Shown here: positions 10,487 through 22,400 of the stretch, piece by piece
Layout: each line of letters opens with the position of its first letter
Numbering within the stretch: position 1 is the first letter of the stretch
Assembly (NCBI GenBank): GCA_000469685.2
Contig: LS997563.1
Coordinates: forward strand, 22,248,897-22,312,896
Length of the DNA: 64,000 bases
Direction of reading: 5' to 3'
Origin: Haemonchus contortus
Lineage: Eukaryota; Nematoda; Chromadorea; Rhabditida; Trichostrongylidae
Position numbers and translations under genes: made by a program
The notes under the pieces: generated by a model
Seen by the model: only the letters and a program-made list of their open reading frames with translations
What the model was told of the DNA's origin: nothing
Database searches by the model: none

Positions 10487-13400
10487 ATGAGTGGTGGGGG
10501 AGTGACTGTCCATCGATTTGATACCGCTCAGGAATACAATTGCTCCAATGGAATAAAATGGATTGAGCGGGTAAGTTTTGATCAAATTTTATATTGTTTG
10601 TATTCGTTCAAATATTTTCTTCAATGTACTGCGACTCTAGATATTCTCCGATTGTGTGGATACGGAGTTGAAGCTACTCGGTTTTATAATTGGAATAATA
10701 TCCCTGCTACTCTGGCTGGTTCCTTTGTTTCCACAACTTCTTCAAAACTATAAGACGAAGAAATGTGATGGTCTCTCCCTAGTATTTTTATTTTTTTGGT
10801 AGGTTTCCTAAACAATCATTGTTGCTGTTCACAACAACATTTAGTTCATGTCTAGGCTTGTCGGAGATACGTGCAATATGTTGGGTGCGGTTCTTACTAA
10901 TCAAACACCCATTCAAAAGATTATTGGTGTCTATTACATTTTCCAAGATTTGGTATTGTGGGCACAATACGGATATTATACAAAGCTATATCCTAATCTC
11001 AGGAGTCAACGAAGTGAGCTTTTTCCTTCTTGCTGTCAAGGCCTGTCGTGTAGATTAATTTAAACAGTTTGATTGTGTTAAGTTAGAGGCAGCAGATACT
11101 ACCAGTTAAAGATACTCTTTCAAAAGCGTTTAAGAAGGCGCTAGTTCTAAATTCTTCTTATTTTTGAAGACCTCCAGTTCCTGCATATAGGACGGCCATA
11201 TATTATGTTCCCCTTTTTGGCGGATGCATAACTGATAGCTATAGATTATCGGGTGTTCGTTACTTTAGATATGATTTTAAGGTTCGACTATTGTTGTACC
11301 GTGCTTAGCGCTAACGTCAGTTGGATCGTTTTGCTTACTTTCGAGGAATGATCAAACTCGTACCATACGATCAGCACCTGGAGCTAGCCTGTTGTAAGAA
11401 AAATTTGCAAGTGTTGAGTTTAATGGTAAAGTGTTTGACGCAATCTTAACAAATCGTTTCAGGCACAACTCCCTTCTGGATCACGCCTTGAAGATGTGGC
11501 CAATATTTGAAAGCTATACTGATATGGTAAGATTTCCAGGAGTTTTCTTTCGTATATAATGAGTTCGTCGTCACTGTCGTTGTTAGCTTTTATTTTTGAC
11601 TCATGTTAAACTTACTCTGATTGAACTATTTTACTCGTTTATTTCGAGTTTAGCTTCCTGGTTATTCTAAAGCCTTATTAAGGCTACCGCCCTGCCGTTT
11701 TTTTGCATATGAGTTGTTCACAAGTTGTTGTTTTCAAGTTCGTTTTTGAAGACCTAATTGGTATCGTGTTTTTAACGACTTCTGATTTACATGACAAGTG
11801 TTTGGGAAAGGATAAATAAGTTAGTTGGTAAACAGTGAATAGAGATTTGCGGTAGTACGATACCGAGAGGCTTTAAAAGAACTGCCCTACAGGGCGCGCC
11901 ATAAATATGGTAATAACTTTACGGAAGTCTGCAATTTTCTTATTTAGAACGTTTTTCCAAATCTGCACCTTGCCTTATGTTTTAATATACATTAGTTCAT
12001 ATCTGTTTTGGTGCTCTCAATTCGTCAGATTTCGAAAAGTAATCAGCCCTCATGAGCAACCAGTTACCATCTTTGTGGACGTTTGGTGAGTCCTTTTCTG
12101 GGATCGCTCCTCGTTTCGAAATTTCCCGCATGACAGCCTCTTGAAATGCGATAAGTAGACAGGTCAACGACAAACCTCCAACCGGTCGTCTTGTCTCAGT
12201 TACGACCCCTTTACCGAATACAATTATTGGGAATTATCGCGCTCAGAGGCTGCAGAAATTCGAGAAAAATGACCGGCGAATTGATTTTACGTTCTACTTG
12301 ATGAGAAAAGTTTTCCCGAGTAAATACAATTGTATCCAGGCTTCGAAAAGCTTTGCGTTGAGGGTCAGAGGGTATTCCAAAGATACGATTCGAAAACTAC
12401 GGCGCACTTGCTCACGAATGGAAAAAAGATCAAGACTGGTGCTGTGGAAATGTTCGCGGTTTAATCTCTGCTTCAAATCAGCCTACAAGTCTCCAATGGG
12501 TCCCTGGGTATAATCCATACAGGAGAGGGAAGCCTGTGTTCTAAAACACACCATTGTTCCTGCTTCTAAGGAATCGCTGAAAGAGCCGAGGTCGGAGTTT
12601 CTCACGAAAATCAGCGTACCGTCGTCGATGAGTAGCCGAAGCTCTTTGGGCTATAATTAGTAGAGGGGACGGTTATATCAGATGATCACGCATTCATTTT
12701 GTTGATGCGATGCGTGGTATAGTTCACTTAAATTCACCATGTTTTATTATGTATGTTTCTGTACAACAATCATTTTGTTACCACATTCATGGCACATCCT
12801 GTATTTTTCGTTGGGTATCGGCAGGTGTTGCCACTGGCTGCATTCGCAACCATCATCAGTATCCTTGCTGTTTGGAATAGAATGGAGTTCTGTTATGTTC
12901 TCAGGGAATTTCTGATATTTATGGGCGTTTTGGTTGGTATTTTCTTAGGAAATGCACTCCAATCAAACACGCTTCTGCGAAGGTGATTGACTTGTAGGCA
13001 CCCTATCCTAGCAGTTTGATGGTATCATCTGTCATTTGAACTATATACTAATAATGCTTCATTTCAGGCTGGTTATATAATAGGGTCGATAGCAGCACTC
13101 TGTTACTTCGGAGGTCGCATACCCCAGATAATCAAGAACTACAGAAGAAAAAGTTGTGAGGGTCTTTCACTGCTGATGTTCTATATTATTGTAGCCGCCA
13201 ATCTCACTTACGGAGTGTCTGTGCTCCTGGCGACGACTGACTGGTTGTTTCTCGTCAGGTAAGACAAGCAAGTACTAACCATTAGCAGAAAATTTGCTTT
13301 CTCACCCCTTATGAGTAATAATGGGTTGTGAAGAATTTCAACGTTGCAAGCGTACGTGGAGGAAATGGGACGAATTCAGTGCAGTCACTAGACTCTTACA

Positions 13401-16400
13401 CTGGCTCTACGGGGAATTGAAAATGCAGTGGGCGCAGAATTTCGCAGGCGACGTTTTCCTTTTACGGCATAACCCTCTTTGAGTTACGGGACGACCATTT
13501 TTGTGCTCTGACAGAGATGAGCGCTCTGACATTATAAATCTTTGAGTGGGATATCGCTACTTAATGACCCCTACAATCACGCTTGTGGTGATCTTTCTGA
13601 GAGAGGTTTCTCACTTTAGGGCTGCTTTAAATGTTTATTTATTTAAATCGTTAGTTTTTACTTCTGCCTCGAGGTTTGTAGGTGGAAATATTTATTCTGG
13701 CCGACTTTTCGACGGTCTCGTCGTTTTGAAAGGCCTGAAAGTGGTTCAAAGCGTGTTGATTGTATGTACACTACCCCCACCAAGCGCCTCTTCCGCTCTA
13801 GCGTTTCTGACGTACTATCAGGAATGCACGAAAATGTCCAAAATCCGAAAGGTAAGCTCACCTCACTTCCACCGCAAAGTGTAGCCACGCTACACGGTTA
13901 GTACATTAGTACCGAATGATCTTAGTCCGCTGTCCTTATGCAATAGCATTATCGCGGATCAGCACGGTTCGCTGATTATGGAACTAACTCGCAGTGCTGC
14001 ATAAATGGCAAGAGATCATTTGTGATAGTCACACACTCCTTTCGGCTGTTCATATCTGTATTTCTAGCTAAAATCCAGAACGCTTCCAACGCTTTCCTCG
14101 ACAATATTTCCGTCTCGTGAGCCAATATCGTACATTTGATGTTAAAGTCATTTCCACCATGCTGCTCCACTCTGTGCTTTCCTAACGGAGTTAACACATT
14201 ACTGCGCCGTTTACCAGCAAGATGCTTTTTGACTCGTACTGATAAAACTCTTCCGGTTCCCCCTATGTAGCTTGAATTACATGTCTCACATTGAGTCTGA
14301 TAAATTATGCCTGCAGAAGCGCAATCTCCATCTTTCCCGTTTGGACATGTAACACAAGCCTCTGTCAGGCACTGCTTGTCGTAGAGTCTGTTCCTCACAA
14401 GTTGGCGTTTGATGTTATCAGGCGGAATATTAACTAAAATAACACCATCGCTCAACTGTGCTCGAACAATACACCGTTGTAATGCAGCAGATACCTTGTC
14501 AGAGATGAATGGTAAACATAGAGGAAATTTGTTTTGGCGCGAGGTGTTTCTCCTGCCACCGTGGGATCTTCCATTGTTATCATGTGGTACCGTGTAGCCA
14601 TTCGACCGAGCTATACTTGAAGCTAATCGTCTTGATTCTTCGCGTTCGGTCATACCACTGCACATGCGCGTAGCTGTCCTGTACATATTCCTGATAACAG
14701 CGCACTTGCCAGCAGACGGATGCGCAGATGTAGCGTGAATCAAGACGTTTTTCGAGCTTCTTTTTCGGTACCACTTCACATGTACGATCCCGCTAGACAC
14801 TTTGATTTGATTTGAGTGTTTAGATAGGGGAGCCAACCATCTTTTGGTATCTCTCGTGTGAGCCTGATGTACGGTGACTGCTCATTCGTTATTCGGAAAC
14901 ACTCATCCATTTCGGACTGTGTTGAAGTTACAATAAAGCAGTCATCTATATACCTACAGTACATCAACGGTAAGCGTGCCAGTACTGGTTCTTCAATTCT
15001 GCTCATGAAGCAGATCGCCAGTACGGGAGCTAATCGTTGACCCATGGCCAAACCTCTGATTTGAGAATAATAAGAACCCTACCACTTGAAGATTGTGAAG
15101 ATTGTGTCGCCTTTAGTTGCCACGCGGATTTTTTGATATTGGTATGACGACAGCCAAACACAGCGCTTTATTGACCTCAAACTTGGGTAATTAAACCAAA
15201 TACATATATATGAGCAAATAACTGTTAACAAGAGTACTACCAATAATCGAAAAAAAGGGATGAGTAAGCCGACTGTCTGGGGGCCTTTTATATCCTCCTT
15301 TCCCGCCAAATCCACCATATCCTTCCGTAGTCGGTCGGCCGGTCCGAGATGCATTTGAATTTGAAACGGAATAGATTACGAAACATCCAATACGAATAAA
15401 ATAGGTGCTCACTTTCAGTGTGAGTCAAATAGTAAGGAAGAGAACTGTTGCAAACTGATTTGGGCGAACTTGAACGATCGTCTCAATTCCACTTTGCAGT
15501 AGCTCGTGGAGTGGACTCTCCACGACACTCCCGGCCACCCCATCTGTTGCTACATTCCATTCCCTTCCATTCGCGAAGAGCATCTTCAAGCCGTCTGTGC
15601 ATCTGCTCTTTGGCCTCAGGAATCGGGCACAATGCTTTGTGATGCCCATCTCTGGGGACGAGGTCTTCGAAGGGGGTGTTGTAGACCCTGACACAGTACC
15701 AGCATTCCCTATTTTTAAGGCCACACCTGTTTCCACATTGCTCCAAGCAAAGGCGGCATAACTTGCTATCATGGACGATCTGGTTCCGTGTACGAGCATC
15801 TTGGACAACGGGACATGAGTCTGAAAAATGAGCTGATTGCGCTCCGCAGAAAACACTAGGGCGTTGAGGCTCCACACTGTCCGAGTAGGCGGCCAACTTG
15901 CGATACGGGAATCTCTTCAACGCATACTCCATTGATTCTATCCAGCGTCGTTGATACTCGAATTCCCTTGTGTGCGTAGTACGCTTCGAACTGCACTGTA
16001 CCACAACACTAACAGGACCACCTTCATCCTTTGTCTCTTCAATCAACTTGGAGAGATGTTCGTCATCCGTCAATTCCCGATCCTTTTCTTGACTTGGAAG
16101 GCACTCAGCTTGATCTTGTTATTTTTCTTGCGCTACATACTGGTCTCCGTTCGTCACAAAGTTTTCCAATGACGACAACTTGGTTCTCACGGTCCTGATT
16201 TCTTCGGTCTGTTCCTTTAGAAGCTGCTGCAACTTGTTAAAATTCTCCATTTCCCTTGGGTGGTCTTTAGGACTTTCCTTTTTGAGATCCTTTTTGGCTT
16301 CCGCTAGGAGGTGTTCCGTCTGTTTGATCACTTGTATAAGAGGACGCAGTTCCGTCTCTATCGTCATATTGATGGGTCCTATCTTGTGCGACCCTCCATC

Positions 16401-19400
16401 CTTTGCCAACCATTCTTCATAGCGCTTCGCTGAAACTCTTGCCGAACTTGCTTGAAGTGCGTAGATCCTTTCGGTGAGTACGTATCGCGTTCCAACTCGC
16501 AGAAGAATTTCCTTTACGGTGGTAGCCGAGTGTCTGACATCTGTGAGAAGGATGACTTTCTCCCCCGCCCCGGCATTTTTAAAGGGGTCATCGGACTGCA
16601 TGAATTTAAAATGATTACGAATAGTACGCGACACAGTAATATAACGTCGTATATCATTAAAGCATTTTTCGAGTTCGGTTTCGAGATGTTCAGCGTTTGG
16701 GTGTGATCTCACAAGTAGTCTGCTGAGGTATGCAGCATCTCCATCGATATCGCGTATGGCCAACCTAAAGTTAGGAGCGTGTAAATTTGCGTACTTGAAG
16801 GCATTTGTGCTTTGTTTACACAAACCATTGAACTTGAAATACAGTGAGGATGTTACTTGCTCATGCTTCCTACTGAGTCTGTGAACGCGGGTCGCGGTGT
16901 TAGGCCATACCTCAGAAATTTTTGTGGCGCCTGAACTTATACTTGAAACGGTGGTTGGCCTGTGAAAGCTGCGCAAGCGCAAGCACTTGTAAAATGGTTG
17001 AGCCGTTGCCCGCAACGGTCTTTTCCAATGTTTTAGTTCTAACGGTAGGAAAACAATGATCCCAGCTAATGAATTGAACTGAACTAGGATTGAACTTGCC
17101 GAAATTGAGGCGTCTCGCATACTTGAAACATTTAGAAATGCAACCGTAGCTTTCTTGACACTGGATATGTCCCTACCTTTTTTGTATTTCATAGGGTTCG
17201 AATATTTTTCTTGTTGACATGAAGGAACTTGAAGTTGTAACTTGTTTTTGACAGACTGAACAGACTCTATTTCCATACTTTCTCGTAACCTTTGTACCAA
17301 ACAAGTGCAGTAACATGTTTTCGAGCCCAAATTTCCTGAATCCGGTGAATCTGCAGTGGTTGTCACGACGAAGAAGCCTAGTGCCAGGATGAATAGTAAG
17401 TTTGAAACTGCTGAGACGGATCCGACACTTGTTGCTGTTTTTCGGTGTTCTTTGATATTCTGCCAGCGTGGTCGCAAATTGTAGCCATGCGTAGGCTGCA
17501 CAACTTGTTGTTCATCTTGTGGGATGTCGGCTGCTTCCTGCATCTCTCCGTGACATGCGTCTTGATCATCGTGACTGTAGTCTTCAGTGGTGTCCTCTAA
17601 CTCCAATGGTAACAACAAATTTAGAGGCCTTCTTATTCGTTTGTGCGAAGGCAATGTTATAACTGCTTCTCTGATTACCCCGTCTCGATTCTTCGGTAGG
17701 ACGCTAATTCTCCCCATCCGCCACATGTGCCGAGGTTGAACCTCATCGCAAATCAAGACGAGACTTCCGACTTTCGGTACCAATGCTCCAGCTCTTTTGC
17801 TTCCAACTTTGGTCTGATGTTTTTCTCTCAGAGCAGTGAGGTACTGAGTGTGCCAGACTCGCCAGAATCTTTCGGTTAACTTGCACGAGCTCTGTAACGC
17901 CTGGATTGCTTGAAGTTTTGTATGAATTACTGGAATGTCGAAAGGTGGCGCGTAGGAGGAATCTTCCAGTTCGTTGTCGGGCGATTCGAAGGGGAAATGC
18001 ACTTGTAGTTCCTTTTGGATGAAATCGATCGGTCTTAAAATGCTTTCTCGATCGAAACTCGAGTCGGAATAGAGAAGCGGTCGGGTGTTGAGCAGTGCTT
18101 CTATTTCCACGATCACCGTCGATAGCTCTTCGAAGGAGAGTGTGGTCTTTCCTAGCGTTTTGTAAAGAGAGTACTTGACTGACTTGATTAACCTTTCATA
18201 AAAACCTCCTTGCCAGGGAGCATATGGGGTTATATGTCGCCAATCAATCTCCTTATCGCTTATCTCCCGGGCCACCGCAGGATCATTTTGCGCTGCAGTC
18301 AAACATTCCTTGAGGATCGTTTCGCCCAACAGGAATGTCGGTGAGTTATCGCTGGTGATGGAGGAAGGAACGCCTCTCCGTGCGAAAAATCTACGAAGCA
18401 TCTGGAGAAAGGCGCTTGTCGACTGGTTAGAAACGATGTCCAGGTGAATTAGACGTGTTACCATACAGGTAATTATGACTCCATAACACTTTTCTTTCTC
18501 CTTTGTTGGAACAATGATTGTGAGTGGACCAAAGTAGTCTAATCCCACATGCTGGAATGGACGTGACTGAACGACACGTTCTGCCGGAAGGCTTGGCTGA
18601 TCGGGGTACTTGCACGGCAAGTTGTTGAGTTTCTGACAAACTATGCACTTTCTTACTTGTCTTGCAACTTGTGAACGTAGTTGTGGGATCCAGAACTTTT
18701 GTCGTGTAATAGACATAGTGTGGTTCACTCCTGGATGACCACTGAGATGAGCCTCTTGTATGATGAGTTCAGCCAAAAGGGTCTTTTGCAAAATTAGGAT
18801 GGGGTATTTCGCTTCTTCTTCCATTTCGCTTTTTCCTAACCGGCCAAAACATCGCATAATGCCCTCGCTATCTTTCTTCACATTCAAATGACAAAGTTTT
18901 TGGAGTATTCCTGGCTTGATCCATGTTCGCTGATGATGACGAATTAGAACTTTTTCCGCGTACTTGACCTCTCTCCCCGTTAGTGCGTCTGTAGTGAGAT
19001 TCAAACATTCTTTGAGCGGGGTCGAGATATTAACGTAGCCTGGACCCTTAATACTGAGCCGCTGAACTATAACCCGTACAAATCGTAGAACGTATGACAA
19101 AATTCTTTTTGCTTTTGTGAGCGTTGTTGCCTGTCTACTTGAAATGAGTTCCTCTGCGTGCTCTTTTGAAGTTGGATGACTCGTGGCTGCCAAACCGATT
19201 TCAAAGGGCTCCTCTCTCTCTTCGTATCGATCATGACCCAGAAAGCAAGAGACGCTGGTGTTTTTTAGTTCCAGCAGTTCTGAAGTAGGAATATGTAGAA
19301 AAGACGGACCATTCCACCAGAAGTGGTTTTCAAAGTCGTCCTTATGTAGGCCACGAGTAGCACAGTCAGCCGGGTTTTGACCCGTTGGAACGAACATGAA

Positions 19401-22400
19401 GGAGACTTGTAGTCCCTTTGACTTCAAGTGTTCGTATATATTCCTGATTTCGGTGAGACGGTGTTTGATTAAGACTCCTTTCTCCTTTCTCCCTGAATCC
19501 TTGAGCCAGTTCAGTACTATTTCGGAGTCAGAATAAACATAGATTTGCCGAAGACATGTTACTGTTTGAATTTGGGTGATGAGGGCATTGACTAGTCGCA
19601 TTGCCAACGTCAATGCATTCAACTCCATTTTGGGTACAGTCATTGAGGACCGTATCGAAGGCAACTTTTCTCGCGCCATTAGCAAACTTGCAGAGCGATC
19701 GTCGCATAAGTATGCGCATGTTGCCATACCTTCTAAACTTGCGTCTGCGAATGCTACAAGAACTTGTTGATCCGCTCTTTTGGATATCATTCGAGGAAGG
19801 TCTTTGCGAAAACCATGTATAGACTTTACTATATCTTTCCACTCATTCACTCTGGTCTCTGGTAGCTTTTCGTCCCACGTATAATTGGCTTTCCACAGCG
19901 ACTGGATGAATACCTTGGCTTTGTGCGTTAACGGAGTAATCCACCCTAATGGGTCGTAGATTGAGGCCACTGAACTTGCTACCGTTCTTTTGGTCACTGG
20001 TTCTTTCACTTCAACGGTGCATGCTAACTGGAAGTTATCGACGGTAGAGTTCCATCGGATTCCTAGAACCTTGGGATTTCTATCCTCAGACTTGTCTGCC
20101 GTGGCCATATTGCTTAGGAGAGCAGAATCATTGGAGACGAACTCCCGTAGGTTCATAGACAAATCGCCGAACATCTGCTTAACTTGGTTGTTGTATCTTG
20201 CTTCTTCAAGGGAGTTGGCCGTTAAGAGCAGGTTATCTAGAACAAGTTGTTCTTGATTTCCTCCACGAGCCTCTTGTCGTTCGTATATGAATTCAAATGG
20301 TAGTGTGTTGTAGCCGCCAACAAAAATGGTGAACTATTGAGTCCGAAGGTAACTCGCGTGAAACGAAGTGTCCAGATATTTTCCAGGGTAGGCGGCTTCT
20401 CGTAATTATGCAACCAGAGGCATCTTGTTGCGTCTCTATCACTCTCGTGCAAGCGTACTTGCAGAAACGCTTTTTCGACATCGGATATGATGCCTATTGT
20501 TCCAATTCGGAAGCGTAACAGAATACCGAAAAGAGGTGGAAGAATCATGGGACCACGATGAAGAACTTCATTCAACGAAGGACTCCCTTTATAATGAGCT
20601 GAGGCGTCGAAAACGATCCTCAGCTTTGTTGTTAACTTACTCGGAGTAAGCACTGCTTGGTGCGGTATATAGTGGACTACCGAACCGGTTGCTTTGGCCT
20701 GTTTTGGAACGTCTTCAACAATCTTCGATCGTAGTTGTTCTTCGAAAACGTTGTTATACCTCTGGAGCAGCTCTGGATTCCGCTGCAGTGCGTTCCAAGT
20801 GTTGACCAGTCGTCGTAGAGCTATAGCTTTGTTGTCGGGCAGGAAAAGGCCGTTGTCTTTCCATGGAAGACGTACGTAGTAGCCATCTTCCCGGCGTTCT
20901 ATTGTCTCGTTAAACTTGTCCCAAACTTGTCTGTCGGTATCCGCTTTTTCAACTTGCAGAGGTCCACTGAATTCTTGAGTTCCCTCGTTTTCAAGGGTCC
21001 AGTAGTGGTCCCACAATTCCTCTTCTGTTGAATTTTCGTCACCTGTCGAAAGGGTATTGATTTGTGCTTCTAAGGACCAATATTTGTCCCACTTTTCAAC
21101 GTCTTCGCAAGTCTGTATTTCTAGAACTTGCTGAGGATGTAGGTGACTGCCTGTAATAAGGTTTCCAGCCTTTGTTGGCAGAAGATGAAGCCCAGATGGA
21201 AGGGTGACTGGCGTCCGATCTGTTCTCCAGAATTTCCATACTTGATCACAGCCGAGAAGTATCAGAGGCTGTATTTGTTTTCCCCTATTTCCAAATGAAA
21301 TTGGGAGGTTGAGAGAGTTGATGAATTGTAGGTCCTCCTCACGTAGTGAGGGACAGCGCATTGGTTTTGTTAGCACTTCATGTGTCACTAGCTCTAGCTT
21401 GTGATGTTTTCCTTCAGTATCTCGAACTTGAACTTGCACAGTGCGGCAGCTTTTCTTTTGAATCTCCTTGGAGCCAAATGTATGAAGAAGAAGTGTTCTC
21501 TCCGAAATCGTTGGGAGTTGGAGCTCCTCAGCTAATGCACTGTCAATGAATGAGATCTCGGCGCCAGTGTCCAATAGAACAGGAACACTGCGGAGATTAC
21601 CTTTCTTGTTATCGACCACTTGGATTTCGCCTATGGGAAGAAAAGTGGTTGAATGAATTACTTGTGTTGACTGAACTTGAAGAATTGGCGTTTCGATTTC
21701 TTCACTGTGTTCCTCTCCGATCACAACGTTGACATTTTGAGTCGTTCTGCCATTTCTCTTCGTCCTATTGCCCGTCTTCTTTGGATCCGCAACTTGTGAT
21801 TGCTGGGGTTTCTCCTGTACTTCACTTGCTGCCGTCAAGTTCTTGAAGCAAGCTGATGAATGGTGAGGTCCTTCACACCGGTTGCAGTTCTTGCGTTTGC
21901 ATTCCGATGTTTTGTGTTGCGATGAAGCGCACAGTTGACAAAGCCGGTTGTCCCGAAGGTATTTTGCCCTTTCTCTAGGAGTTTTATACGTGGTACAGAA
22001 AGACGGTTTATGTTCGCCTCTGCAGAACATACATAGATTCTCCTTAGAGTTGAAATTTTTCTTCGCCTCCTTTATTGACGTCGTCTGTGGCGCATGCGAG
22101 GATTGATTGATGAAAAGGTTCATCATTTCTTCTTCTGACAAAACGTCTTCAATTGCATTAAATAGTGCTTCCATCGTAAATGTCGTATTTACTGGAAGAA
22201 GACGCCTTTTCCTAAGCACTCCTCTCTGGATATGTGCCGGAAATTTGCCCAGAATTTTCTTGACCATTACTTGGGTGTCTACGTGTTCTCCTTTTTGTTT
22301 CAGTTGCATCACCGTGACTTGCACTTGTTCGAAAAGCGTGCGTTGGTCCTTTAGGGTCACACTGCGCAACTTGTAATTGTCGAGTTGATCAATTAGTTTT

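Noticed and set aside
12298..12513. Frames on both strands in a laat-1 intron
   Set aside because: Wrong phase and no similarity to the transporter loop; treated as intron.
15079..15412. ORFs in the LTRs (also 23252-23642) with hydrophobic stretches
   Set aside because: They are antisense to the element, identical in both LTRs, and explained by LTR sequence including the SL1 complement; no gene.
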